64,000 bases of DNA from Chloroflexota bacterium. Lineage in GTDB: Bacteria > Chloroflexota > Anaerolineae > Anaerolineales > Villigracilaceae. The notes below the pieces were generated by a model. That model had not been told where the DNA came from and searched no databases. It saw only the letters and a program-made list of their open reading frames with translations. Shown here piece by piece: positions 52,846 through 61,643 of the stretch (positions within the stretch are counted from its first letter, which is position 1; each line of letters begins with the position of its first letter). Location: NCBI GenBank assembly GCA_024224815.1, contig JAAENC010000350.1:16425-80424 (forward strand), given 5' to 3'. Made by a program: the position numbers and the translations under genes.

Positions 52846-53072
52846 ATTTAGCTCCTTTTCTCTTTTTTTAGGATGAAATCCGCTCCGCACTTGCTTTGGG
52901 CTTGCTGCCCTTAGTATACATTTTTTTTGAGAAGAGCATTTTCTCTGGATACAATGCTCCGCATTGTGACTTGTCTACAGCGCCTCAACGCAGAACGTTA
53001 GGGCAAGGGTTAAGGGTTATAAAAAGAAATGTAGTTCTAATAGACGAAACATATAAAATTTAGCATATCTAC

Positions 53073-53158
53073 GTCACCGCGAGCGTCTTTTTGCGAAGCG
53101 GTCTCCCTCACTGTTTGGGAGATTGCTTCACCCGAAAAGCATCGGGATTCGCAATGAC
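53073..53158. repeat. Dispersed palindromic repeat, family A copy 4
   Basis: Arms GTCACCGCGAG and TTCGCAATGAC enclose GAAGCGGTCTCC and GGAGATTGCTTC. A CCCGAAAAGCATCGGG stem lies near the right arm, as in copy 1. Confidence 0.8.
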
Positions 53159-53323
53159 ATAATTAGGTTTACCAACATCTAAATGTGTTGCCCATAAGAA
53201 GATATTTTTTTGAAAAAATCTCGTTAAAATCTTTGCAAAAAAAAGTATCTACAAAAAACTTTTGTCCTCTTTTGGGTGAAGTTTAGCACAAGCTTCCTGC
53301 AAAGTAGATTGATATTAATACTA

Positions 53324-53360
53324 AAAAATGAGTAAGAAATCACATCTCACTCATTTTTTT
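53324..53360 (-). terminator. Terminator of argF
   Basis: Stem AAAAAATGAGT / ACTCATTTTTT lies about 60 nt beyond the argF stop on the - strand. Confidence 0.8.
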
Positions 53361-53418
53361 AGGTTAGGGTTTGTTTCCATCACCCTAGCTGGATTTTTTT
53401 GTACGAATTGAAGCAGTT

Positions 53419-54342
53419 CTACGCTACGCCTAGGAGCCTTGCTACAATCGCTTTTTGTGCGTGCAATCTATTATGCGCCTGCGGGAAAATAACAGAGTGT
53501 GGCCCGTCGGCAACCTCATCGGTTAATTCTTCGTTGCGGTGCGCGGGTAAACAGTGCATAACAATGGCATCTTTGTCCGCTTCAGCGACCAAGGCTGCGT
53601 TAACTTGATAGGGAGGGAATACTTGTTGGCGTTTTTTCGTTTCTGCTTCTTGCCCCATGCTCGTCCATGTATCAGTGTAAATCGCCTGCGCTCCTTTTAC
53701 GGCTTCATGAGGATCGTTTAAGAGCGTAATGGATGATCCGGATTCGGCAGCAAGTTTACGTCCAAGCTCGATGGCGTAAGCGGGCATATCGTAGCCTTCA
53801 GGGTTGGCAATTGTGAAATTTGCACCCAGTTTTGCAGAGATATACATCAGCGAAGCCGCGACGTTATTTCCATCCCCAACATAAGTTACATTGACATCTT
53901 TAAGTGTGCCAAATTTCTCCTGGATAGTAAGTGCATCTGCCATTGCCTGGCAGGGATGATTGAAATCGCTTAATCCATTAATAACGGGAACAGAGGCATA
54001 TTCACCTAATTCGGTAACGTGTTCGTGCTGAAAAACACGTGCCATAATAACGTGAACATAACCAGAAAGAACGCGCGCTACATCAGAGATCGCTTCTCGT
54101 TTTCCCAAGCCAATTTCTGCTGGAGAAAGATAGAGAGCATCGCCGCCAAGATGACGCATGACCATATCAAAAGATACGCGTGTGCGCAGACTGGGTTTCT
54201 GGAAGATCATTGCCATGACCTTTCCTTGTGCTAGCGGAGGGTTGCCGCCTGCGAAATATTCTGCCTTCATTCTTACGGCGAGATCGAGCAAATCTTGCAG
54301 TTCTTCAGACGAGTAGTCTGAGATGGAGAGAAAGTCTTTCAT
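53419..54342 (-). CDS. argF: Ornithine carbamoyltransferase
   Basis: The 307-residue enzyme forms citrulline from ornithine and carbamoyl phosphate. It has the carbamoyl phosphate loop PSLRTR, HPCQAMADALTI, DTWTSMGQE and HCLPAHRNEE. AGAGGTG precedes the start. No other arg genes adjoin it. It could act in synthesis or in the arginine deiminase direction. Confidence 0.95.
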   Translation of the reverse strand: MKDFLSISDYSSEELQDLLDLAVRMKAEYFAGGNPPLAQGKVMAMIFQKPSLRTRVSFDMVMRHLGGDALYLSPAEIGLGKREAISDVARVLSGYVHVIMARVFQHEHVTELGEYASVPVINGLSDFNHPCQAMADALTIQEKFGTLKDVNVTYVGDGNNVAASLMYISAKLGANFTIANPEGYDMPAYAIELGRKLAAESGSSITLLNDPHEAVKGAQAIYTDTWTSMGQEAETKKRQQVFPPYQVNAALVAEADKDAIVMHCLPAHRNEELTDEVADGPHSVIFPQAHNRLHAQKAIVARLLGVA

Positions 54343-54445
54343 TTTTTTTCACCTCTTGAGATTGTCGCCCCGAGCGCTACGCAGTCGAGAAGCTATAAAT
54401 TGGAAGACACTGAGTATCATGTACCCAGTATCTTAGAGCGCTAAT

Positions 54446-55351
54446 TTAAGTTGCCGGTTGTCTAAATTTTGTCCAGTAGCGCGCCAATGCTGTCGATGAC
54501 ATATGCAAAGGATTGGCTATTTCGTATGTTTTTAGATCATGTTCGCTTATATTATTTGCTTCGGCTTCTTTGGACATCCATTTTGTGAATTCTACACCTA
54601 ACTCATCGTTGCCGGGATTAGTAGGCATAATCTCCTCAAGCCATAAAGAAGTTGTTTTAGCGGCTTTTAATGCATCAAGAAGATGTTTTTCAGCATCGTC
54701 ATATATAGAAAAGTGCGTAGGGGCGATGCGTTTGAAGTTTTTCTCGAGCAGGAGCTCAATGCTGGCTTGCCATCTTTCAAGATGTAGTTCAGGGGGGACA
54801 AGGGGTAAACGTACGTAGTCACAACCAGGCATTCGTACACCGGCTACATCGCCCGTGAATACTAAATTACCGAAGCCATAGGCAATATGATGTTCGGCGT
54901 GCCCGGGCGTGAAGTAGGCTGTGAATTCCAGATCGCCAATCGTGAATTTTTCACCATCTTCAGGGATATGGAGTTGATTTTCAGGAACGGCGAGAAAGTC
55001 GCCCCAGAGTGTGTGCATTTTGTCCTGATAGATGCGGGTTGCGCTGATGATTAATCTTTCAGGGTTGATTAAATGCGGTGCGCCGCGTGGATGAACATAA
55101 ATTTCTGCGCCTTGTTGGGCGAGCCAGCCGGCTGCGCCTGCATGGTCAAGATGGATGTGGCTGAGCAAAACATGGGTAACGTCGCTAATTTTCATCCCGT
55201 GTTCGTCTAGGCCAGCTTTTAAGCCTTCCGTTGTTGAGCCGGGACCCGATTCAACTAATACTGCGCCGCCTGAATAAGGGATTAAAAAGGCGGCAATAGC
55301 ATCGTTGCGATTTTGAAATTTAAGATCTAAGGTGTGTACTACTTGTGTCAT
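54446..55351 (-). CDS. MBL-fold metallohydrolase
   Basis: The 301-residue protein has LLSHIHLDHAGAAGWL, FTPGHAEHHIAYG, FTGDVAG and a C-terminal helical extension of about 90 residues. It resembles the glyoxalase II-like or quorum-lactonase type of MBL proteins; the substrate is unknown. TTTAGGA precedes the start. It lies 11 nt after the DUF58 gene. Confidence 0.85.
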   Translation of the reverse strand: MTQVVHTLDLKFQNRNDAIAAFLIPYSGGAVLVESGPGSTTEGLKAGLDEHGMKISDVTHVLLSHIHLDHAGAAGWLAQQGAEIYVHPRGAPHLINPERLIISATRIYQDKMHTLWGDFLAVPENQLHIPEDGEKFTIGDLEFTAYFTPGHAEHHIAYGFGNLVFTGDVAGVRMPGCDYVRLPLVPPELHLERWQASIELLLEKNFKRIAPTHFSIYDDAEKHLLDALKAAKTTSLWLEEIMPTNPGNDELGVEFTKWMSKEAEANNISEHDLKTYEIANPLHMSSTALARYWTKFRQPAT

Positions 55352-55362
55352 GAACAGTTTTC

Positions 55363-56619
55363 CTAAAAACTCGATAATTTTTGCCCGAGATCATCTTCAC
55401 AACGTATGTGGCAGATGGGGATATTTAGTTTTTCCAGATCATCTTTTAAGGCGAGGCTGCCTTTTGCACCGCCAAAAGATTTCGCGTCCAATAATACCAC
55501 TGTCGGGTGTAGATTTCGGCGTAAGAGAATGTCTATGGCGTGCAAAATTTCAGGGCGTACTGATGGGGTAATTAGGACTGCACTGCTACCTTGCATGAGG
55601 TGTCCGGCTTGAACAGTAACCAGTTCTTCGAGGGGCATTTCCCCTTCGCTTTTGATGTAGGCAAGGGTTTCTAGAATCTTCTCTTCCTGGCGGGTGCTGC
55701 GGTCGGCGGGGATGACGATATTGCTTTGCCCGGAAGTAATTAGCCCCACTGCACGGCGCTCCTGCATGAAATAATGGGTTAACGATGCCGCGCTTGTCAC
55801 CGCGTATTCGATTGTAGACGGAGGCAAGTCAAATTCAGGTTTGGTGCCGAGCATCCAGTTATCCCAGTCATCTTCATGAGATCTATCCTCTTTATTGGCC
55901 TGTACTTCGTTTTGGGCATCCAAAAATATCCAAACAGAGGATTGTGGGTCTTGGTCGAATTCTTTGACCATTAATTTCTGACGACGAGCTGATGTTTGCC
56001 AGTGGATTCGGCGAAGGGCATCGCCGGGTGCATACTCCCGGATGCCCGCAGCGTGCGGGGTGATCCCGAGCGCTTTCTGTCGGACAACTTTTCCGCCGGG
56101 CAACAAACCTGGTGGGTTTGGAAATGATGAAATAGGCACGATCATGGGTAAAACAACGAGATGAGACTCTGCCGGAAAGCTTTTTTTGTTTTGAAAAAGT
56201 CCTAAAGGGTCACGAGAAATAAAGGTCGTTGGGCCTAAAGAAAATGAGCCGCGCTGCCTGAGCCATGTGCGCGCTATATAGGAGCGTTTTTCGCGTCTTT
56301 TAATCCCTACTAAAAGGCGTGAACCTGCCGAAGAAGGTAAATTGCTTTCGTTATGGATTTCTACCCACGGGCAATACCAGAAATTATTATTTACGACCTT
56401 GAAATATTCATCATAAATATCGCCGACTTTGTCGCGCAGAGAGCGTGAGCGACGTTCTAGGCCGAGTCTGACAATAGAGAGTTTTACCCAGAGCCAACTT
56501 CCGGCAATGAGCAAAGTTGTAAGGTAAAGCAGCCTCGTATAGATTGGCGCATTTGTTGCAAGAGCACCAAAAAGACTCAGAAAGAAGAGTGAAAAAACGA
56601 GAATGCGATTATTTCTCAT
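55363..56619 (-). CDS. DUF58 (von Willebrand-like) membrane protein
   Basis: The 418-residue protein has two N-terminal membrane helices (about 6-45) and a large cytosolic DUF58 region with GIREYAPGDALRRIHWQTSARRQKLMVKEFDQD and WIFLDAQNE. DUF58 proteins pair with MoxR ATPases, as here (MoxR 6 nt upstream). The pair probably assembles or activates a protein complex; the target is unknown. Confidence 0.9.
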   Translation of the reverse strand: MRNNRILVFSLFFLSLFGALATNAPIYTRLLYLTTLLIAGSWLWVKLSIVRLGLERRSRSLRDKVGDIYDEYFKVVNNNFWYCPWVEIHNESNLPSSAGSRLLVGIKRREKRSYIARTWLRQRGSFSLGPTTFISRDPLGLFQNKKSFPAESHLVVLPMIVPISSFPNPPGLLPGGKVVRQKALGITPHAAGIREYAPGDALRRIHWQTSARRQKLMVKEFDQDPQSSVWIFLDAQNEVQANKEDRSHEDDWDNWMLGTKPEFDLPPSTIEYAVTSAASLTHYFMQERRAVGLITSGQSNIVIPADRSTRQEEKILETLAYIKSEGEMPLEELVTVQAGHLMQGSSAVLITPSVRPEILHAIDILLRRNLHPTVVLLDAKSFGGAKGSLALKDDLEKLNIPICHIRCEDDLGQKLSSF

Positions 56620-56625
56620 TTTCTT

Positions 56626-57588
56626 TTATTTCTTTTTCTCAGCCTGAAAATCTCCCCCGGGTACTGGAATGCTATATGCCAATTCTCTTACAATTTGGTC
56701 GGCATTAAGTTCGCGCATTCGTGCTGCAGACCCTAAAATAATGCGGTGTCCTAAAACAGGTACCGCTAGGGCTTTGATGTCGTCCGGTAAAACATAATCA
56801 CGTCCGCGTAGGGCTGCGCGCGCCTGTGCGGTACGGAAAAGGGCCAAGCTACCGCGTGGGCTGGCGCCAAGATGCACATCTGTGCTTTGGCGAGTTTGGA
56901 TGGTTATTTCTACAATATAGCGTTTGACCGCTTTAGAGACATAAACTTCTTTGATAGCTTTAATCGCCTCAAGGATTTCATCATTGCTGATAATGGCTTC
57001 GAGCGTCTCTATAGGATGTTGACTTTGTTGCTTTTCAAGGATTTTGATCTCGTTAGAAATGCCAGGATAGCCCAGTTGTAGGTGGAGCAAAAAACGATCC
57101 AGTTGCGCTTCCGGGAGAGGGAAAGTCCCTTCGTACTCGATCGGATTTTGAGTAGCCAATACCATAAAAGGTTGTGGGAGTTCATGAGTAACACCATCTA
57201 CCGTGATCTGGTTTTCTTCCATTGCTTCGAGTAACGCAGCTTGGGTTTTGGGTGTGGCGCGATTGATTTCATCAGCAAGCACGATTTGCCCCAGGAGCGG
57301 CCCTGGCCTAAATTCAAATTTGCGCGTTTCCTGATTGTAGATAGAGACACCCGTCACATCGCTGGGGAGCATATCAGGCGTAAATTGAATACGGCTAAAA
57401 AGAGAATCGACCGATTTGGCGAGACTGCGGGCGAGAACGGTTTTTCCAACTCCCGGCACATCTTCGATCAGGATATGTCCCTGTGAGAGAAGTCCGATCA
57501 CTACTAGATCAAGCGCAGGGCGTTTACCAATAATAACTTTTTCGAGGTTGTCTGTAAGGCGCTTTCCGAAATCTTGAATATCAATCAT
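56626..57588 (-). CDS. MoxR-family AAA ATPase
   Basis: The 320-residue AAA+ protein has Walker A GVGKT (about 45), Walker B LADEINRATPKTQAALLEAMEE, sensor 1 ATQNP and the arginine finger region. It is co-transcribed with the DUF58 gene and the MBL gene downstream. AAAAGGA precedes the start. Confidence 0.93.
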   Translation of the reverse strand: MIDIQDFGKRLTDNLEKVIIGKRPALDLVVIGLLSQGHILIEDVPGVGKTVLARSLAKSVDSLFSRIQFTPDMLPSDVTGVSIYNQETRKFEFRPGPLLGQIVLADEINRATPKTQAALLEAMEENQITVDGVTHELPQPFMVLATQNPIEYEGTFPLPEAQLDRFLLHLQLGYPGISNEIKILEKQQSQHPIETLEAIISNDEILEAIKAIKEVYVSKAVKRYIVEITIQTRQSTDVHLGASPRGSLALFRTAQARAALRGRDYVLPDDIKALAVPVLGHRIILGSAARMRELNADQIVRELAYSIPVPGGDFQAEKKK

Positions 57589-57673
57589 GAAGAATCCTTT
57601 TCTGAGGGCAAGTATCTACGTTCTTTGATTTTACGGGCTTTTACCCTGAGGGGCAAGTTCTTTCTACTTTTTC

Positions 57674-57702
57674 TTGATTTTTCCCTGTCCCTACAGTATT
57701 CT
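57674..57702 (+). promoter_or_regulatory. Promoter of the AI-2E family permease gene
   Basis: TTGATT (57674-57679) and TATTCT (57697-57702) are 17 nt apart. The ATG 57738 lies about 30 nt downstream of the expected start, with an AGAGG ribosome-binding site, so this gene has a normal leader. Confidence 0.6.
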
Positions 57703-57737
57703 ATATGGGTTATTTTATAAATATAGAGGCTAAACCT

Positions 57738-58988
57738 ATGACAGAATCTACTTCAAACGCATCCCCTCGCTGGGGCGGGATGACTAAGCTCGTTGCAACA
57801 TTAATCATCGTTGTTATTGTGGCGGCTTTGCTCATTCGCTTTAAACTATTGATCGTTCCTTTGGCGATCGCTTTTATTTTGGCATATCTTTTTCAGCCTG
57901 TTGCTGCTCTTCTAGATCGAATTCCGCGTCTTTCCTGGCGCATGGCTGTCGGACTTACCTATCTAATGCTTATCTTGCTGATAGTCTCTCTTTTCACGCT
58001 GGGCGGTTTGGGAATTGGCTTGCAAATTGAAAGCTTGATTGATTTGTTGCAAAATAGCCTGGACGAACTACCAACAATGCTTAGTGATGCTGCAAGTTGG
58101 ATCACTGAAAATGCGCCAATTCCTCTGGACTTCAGCACACTAGATTTAGAGAGCGTTGGACAAGAGCTACTTTCCTATGTACAGCCATTGCTTGGTAGTA
58201 CAGGCCAAGTTTTAGGCTCTGTTGCAACTGGCGCAGCCGGCTTCTTTGGGATGACCGCTTTCGTTATGCTTGTTTCCTATTTTATTCTGGCCGAAAGTGG
58301 TGGCTTGCGTGAAAATTTAGTGAAGGTTGAGATCCCCGGTTATATCGACGATTTCAAAAAACTCGGAAAAGAGCTAGGGCGTATTTGGAACGCTTTCTTA
58401 CGCGGGCAAATGATTGTTTTTACCCTCGCTTTTATCTTTTATCTTTTCGTTCTTAGCGTTTTAGGTGTTCGCTATGCCCTTGGTCTGGCGCTTTTAGCAG
58501 GCATATCCAAATTTCTGCCTTATATCGGCCCCGCAATGGTCTGGGTCGCGCTTGCGCTAGTCAGCTATTTCCAGACCTTCAAACTTTTTGACATGGACCC
58601 TCTTGCGTACACGGTGCTTGTTATTTTGGTTGCGCTTATCTTCGATCAAATTCTTGACGGCATTATCACACCCCGCATTATGGCAGATGCGCTTAGCGTT
58701 CACCCGGCTGCAGTACTTGTTTCAGCCTTGGTTTTTGCAGATTTGATAGGAATTTTAGGAATCATCATCGCCGCCCCTATGCTCGCCACCTTTGTCCTTT
58801 TTGGTCGCTATATTATGAGAAAGATGCTGGATCAAGACCCTTGGCCGCCAAAAGATGAAGATGAAAAATCAACTTCTTCGATAAATATCCTCGAAAAGAT
58901 ACGCTCTTTTTTCAACAGGCTCCCATTTAAGAAAAAAACACCTCAGCTCGATACAGATAGTGTTAAATCTTCCCAAGAAGAAGAGTGA
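57738..58988 (+). CDS. AI-2E transporter family permease
   Basis: The 416-residue protein fits the PerM/YdiK/TqsA family, with eight or so membrane helices, LIVPLAIAFILAYLFQPVAALLDR, an internal amphipathic region, GISKFLPYIGPAMVW and FDQILDGIITPRIMADALSVHP. It exports a small solute. ATG 57738 follows AGAGG. An earlier in-frame ATG at 57705 would leave almost no leader after the promoter. It overlaps the next gene by 4 nt. Confidence 0.88.
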   Translation: MTESTSNASPRWGGMTKLVATLIIVVIVAALLIRFKLLIVPLAIAFILAYLFQPVAALLDRIPRLSWRMAVGLTYLMLILLIVSLFTLGGLGIGLQIESLIDLLQNSLDELPTMLSDAASWITENAPIPLDFSTLDLESVGQELLSYVQPLLGSTGQVLGSVATGAAGFFGMTAFVMLVSYFILAESGGLRENLVKVEIPGYIDDFKKLGKELGRIWNAFLRGQMIVFTLAFIFYLFVLSVLGVRYALGLALLAGISKFLPYIGPAMVWVALALVSYFQTFKLFDMDPLAYTVLVILVALIFDQILDGIITPRIMADALSVHPAAVLVSALVFADLIGILGIIIAAPMLATFVLFGRYIMRKMLDQDPWPPKDEDEKSTSSINILEKIRSFFNRLPFKKKTPQLDTDSVKSSQEEE

Positions 58989-59671
58989 GTACCAAAAAGA
59001 TCACTACGCCAGCAAAAATAATCCGCTCTCGTCGTAAATCAATCGCCCTGGTCGTTCAACCGGACGGCGAACTGATTATCCGCGCCCCTAAAAGAGCAAC
59101 ACGCAAGCAAATTGACAACCTGATCGAAAAACACACAAATTGGATTGCTAAAAAACAGATGCAGGCAAAAGAGACACAAGCATTATTTGCCCCGCACCTC
59201 TTTCGAGAGGGGGAGAGCTTTCCCTTTTTAGGAAAAGATTACCCTCTTGAATTTATTGACCTGGAAAAACCAAAACTGAATTTAGAAAAGACATTTCAGC
59301 TTGCAAAGTCTTCACAAGGTCAGGCCGAAAAGGTTTTTGAACAGTGGTACAAAAAACAGGCGCGGGAAATATTTGCGGAACGAGTGACTCATTACGCCCA
59401 AAAACACGGCTTTTCTTATAAAAAAGTGAAATTGTCTTCAGCGAAAAAACGTTGGGGTTCGTGCAGCGCAAAAGGAAATCTTAATCTGACGTGGCGATTG
59501 GTGATGATGCCTATAGAAATCATAGATTATGTCGTGGTTCATGAACTCTGCCACCTCCGTGAGCTTAATCACTCTAAAGCATTTTGGGCTGAGGTGGAAA
59601 GAATTTTGCCAGACTATAAGGTCAGAAGAAAGTGGCTGAAAGAAAAGGGAAATAAATTTCATTTCCCCTAG
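58985..59671 (+). CDS. YgjP-like M48-related metallopeptidase (DUF45)
   Basis: The 228-residue protein has the zinc motif HELCH with downstream Asn-His (LRELNHSKAFW) and the DUF45 pattern LSSAKKRWGSCSAKGNLNLTWRLVMMP. The GTG start overlaps the permease stop (GTGA). The biological substrate is unknown. Confidence 0.88.
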   Translation: MSTKKITTPAKIIRSRRKSIALVVQPDGELIIRAPKRATRKQIDNLIEKHTNWIAKKQMQAKETQALFAPHLFREGESFPFLGKDYPLEFIDLEKPKLNLEKTFQLAKSSQGQAEKVFEQWYKKQAREIFAERVTHYAQKHGFSYKKVKLSSAKKRWGSCSAKGNLNLTWRLVMMPIEIIDYVVVHELCHLRELNHSKAFWAEVERILPDYKVRRKWLKEKGNKFHFP

Positions 59672-59680
59672 CCGCTGTAG

Positions 59681-59738
59681 GTCACATTTGGAACGTGACT
59701 TGCTTGGTCGTGAAAGAGTGTCATGCTTTAAGCATGAC
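59681..59738. repeat. Palindromic element, family C copy 2
   Basis: The hairpin GTCAC-ATTTGGAAC-GTGAC and the second hairpin GTCATGC-TTTAA-GCATGAC are preceded by CTGTAG. They match the GTAGGCCACGC-type hairpin at 33826-33849. Confidence 0.5.
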
Positions 59739-59757
59739 CTGCGAGAAAAAAGGAATC

Positions 59758-59792
59758 AAAAAAGGCAGCGAGAAATTTCTCACTGCCTTTTG
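59758..59792. terminator. Bidirectional intrinsic terminator
   Basis: Stem AAAGGCAG-CGAGAAA / TTTCTCA-CTGCCTTT with A/T flanks lies between convergent genes. Confidence 0.88.
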
Positions 59793-59809
59793 CATTTTTG
59801 ATTAGCAAA

Positions 59810-60553
59810 TTATTCTTCGCTGATCGTTATGCTTTCTATCATATCCCCTTCAAAATCGGGATTACGTTGAGGATCGCGGCGTGTAATACCGTGGACAATA
59901 TCCATGCCTTCGGTAATCTGGCCGAAAATTGTGTAACCGCCATTCAGTTGAGGGGTTGGGCCAAAGGTAATAAAGAATTGACTGCCATTTGTGTCGGGGC
60001 CAGCATTTGCCATGGCAACCACACCTTCTTTGTCGAAGGTTAAATCGCTATTTTCGTTGACAAATTCGTAGCCGGGGCCGCCTGCGCCTGTTCCTGTTGG
60101 GTCACCGCCTTGCGCCATGAAACCTTCTAGTACGCGATGGAAGGTGATGCCATCAAAGAAGCCTTCACGTGCCAAAAAGACGAAACTGTTTACTGTGATC
60201 GGTGATTTGTCTGCGTACAATTGGATGACGAATTCGCCGCCATTTGCCATTTTAACGGTAGCAAGATAAATCACGTTTGTATCGATACTCATCGGGGGGG
60301 CAGAATCGTATGTTTTGCCTTCTGCGACGGGGGCGCTATTTTCTGCCGGTTGTGCATCCGCTGGAGGAGGTTCTACAGGCTGGGAATCTGCTGGATGAGA
60401 GGGCGGTGCTGCGGTTTTATCCTGCGCTGATGTTGCGATCCAGATCACAGCAAGAGTGACTGCAATGATAATCACTGCGTTGATTGTATTTCTTTTTTTT
60501 GCAGCGTCTTGAGCTGCCTTTCTTCTTCGTTTTGTGGTTTTTCTTGATGCCAT
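59810..60553 (-). CDS. Membrane-anchored cyclophilin-type peptidyl-prolyl isomerase
   Basis: The 247-residue protein has a basic N-terminus, one membrane helix (about 25-42) and a Pro/Ala-rich linker (about 48-80). A bacterial-type cyclophilin domain follows with FHRVLEGFMAQGGDPTGTGAGGPGYEF, NGSQFFITF and GYTIFGQI. It folds proteins outside the membrane. AAGGAG precedes the start. Confidence 0.93.
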   Translation of the reverse strand: MASRKTTKRRRKAAQDAAKKRNTINAVIIIAVTLAVIWIATSAQDKTAAPPSHPADSQPVEPPPADAQPAENSAPVAEGKTYDSAPPMSIDTNVIYLATVKMANGGEFVIQLYADKSPITVNSFVFLAREGFFDGITFHRVLEGFMAQGGDPTGTGAGGPGYEFVNENSDLTFDKEGVVAMANAGPDTNGSQFFITFGPTPQLNGGYTIFGQITEGMDIVHGITRRDPQRNPDFEGDMIESITISEE

Positions 60554-60570
60554 TTCTTCTCCTTACTTTT

Positions 60571-60933
60571 TTATTCTTCGGCGAGCCATGCTTTTGCCTC
60601 GGCTTCGTTGTTAAAATATCTTAGGGGTTGTCCTGTCAGCTTGGACAGGAGATCGCCAAGTGTTCTTTTGATTCCGCTTACGCCAACGACAGCCGTTTTT
60701 TTAACGTGATCTTTGGTGAGTGTTGAACTGGCGTTAAGCGCTGGCATTAAATCTCCCGAAATGGATGTGTCGAGAAAGTTCGCCAAGACGAGAACAGAAT
60801 CGTGCGGCTCGCTAATGACTATTTGCTGTACTTCAATCAATTCTTTTTTCACAGCTTCATAATTAAAAAACAGTTTTGAGAAATCTTGATAGAAGATTTT
60901 TTTTCCTTCAAACTCAATCCATTTTGAGCGCAT
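60571..60933 (-). CDS. STAS/SpoIIAA-like protein
   Basis: The 120-residue protein has an STAS-type beta-alpha pattern (DSVLVLANFLDTSISGDLMPALN, KKTAVVGVSGIKRTLGDLLSKLTG) and a conserved end (YFNNEAEAKAWLAE). Such proteins resemble the SpoIIAA-like domains; the role is unknown. It sits 2 nt after the upstream four-helix protein. Confidence 0.75.
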   Translation of the reverse strand: MRSKWIEFEGKKIFYQDFSKLFFNYEAVKKELIEVQQIVISEPHDSVLVLANFLDTSISGDLMPALNASSTLTKDHVKKTAVVGVSGIKRTLGDLLSKLTGQPLRYFNNEAEAKAWLAEE

Positions 60934-60935
60934 TG

Positions 60936-61364
60936 TTATTTTCCTTTTTTAGTTTGGGCATAGAGCGCTAAGCCTGTAGCAATTGCACCTGTCAGTTCCC
61001 ATAAGCCTATGCCAAGAAAGCGAGCGGGAGCGAACTTTAGAATAACAAGTGTTGTGAAAACAAGAAAGGTTAAGCCTCGAAAGGGAACTGTCCAGCGATA
61101 GAATGCTTTGAGGTCGTTTAGCGCGGCAAGTATATAGTAAACCCCGACGTTGAAGGATGCCATAGATGATGCAACGATAAATGCAATGGTGTAGTCACTA
61201 GCAGGGCGTTCAGCGCGCGGAATTACATCGAAACCTAGCATTTGTAGCGTAAGTTCTGGCTTGAGCAAGCCCAATAAGCCCAAGAGAAGGGCTAGAACGC
61301 CGAAGATGAAAATGCTCCATCCTGCACCATCGCGTATATTTAATTTTTTCTTTTTTGAAGCCAT
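60936..61364 (-). CDS. Four-helix membrane protein
   Basis: The 142-residue product has four membrane helices and a short basic N-terminus (MASKKKKLNIRDGAG). No motif or family is recognised. AGGA precedes the start. It is transcribed with the STAS-like and cyclophilin genes. Confidence 0.7.
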   Translation of the reverse strand: MASKKKKLNIRDGAGWSIFIFGVLALLLGLLGLLKPELTLQMLGFDVIPRAERPASDYTIAFIVASSMASFNVGVYYILAALNDLKAFYRWTVPFRGLTFLVFTTLVILKFAPARFLGIGLWELTGAIATGLALYAQTKKGK

Positions 61365-61643
61365 AGAAATTCCTGAGTTAATAATTTGATGTTGAATTAT
61401 ATCAGTTTACATAGATTTTACACCCTGATAACGAGAAGATAAAAACTTCGCGTAGCCAATAAGGGCAAGTCAAGCAATAAAATATTTTTGTAAAATGTTT
61501 TCAGCAAAAGAGTTTTAAGCAGGGAGGTAGCGCTGAATTTATCCTGTTATTATTAGTGCCATAAAAAATGACTATCGGTACTTGTGGGGCGATTATTCTT
61601 TCTTTATAATTCTTTAAATACTTGTGCTTATGGATGAATTCCT

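Larger units (their letters stand above)
52846..53418. other. Long intergenic region with repeats
   Basis: This stretch of about 570 bp holds no credible gene. It has a short palindrome (ACAATGC-TCC-GCATTGT, near 52953-52969), family A copy 4 (53073-53158), an AT-rich section and the argF terminator. Only one weak - strand -10-like TATACT (52917-52912) is seen before ald. Confidence 0.7.
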
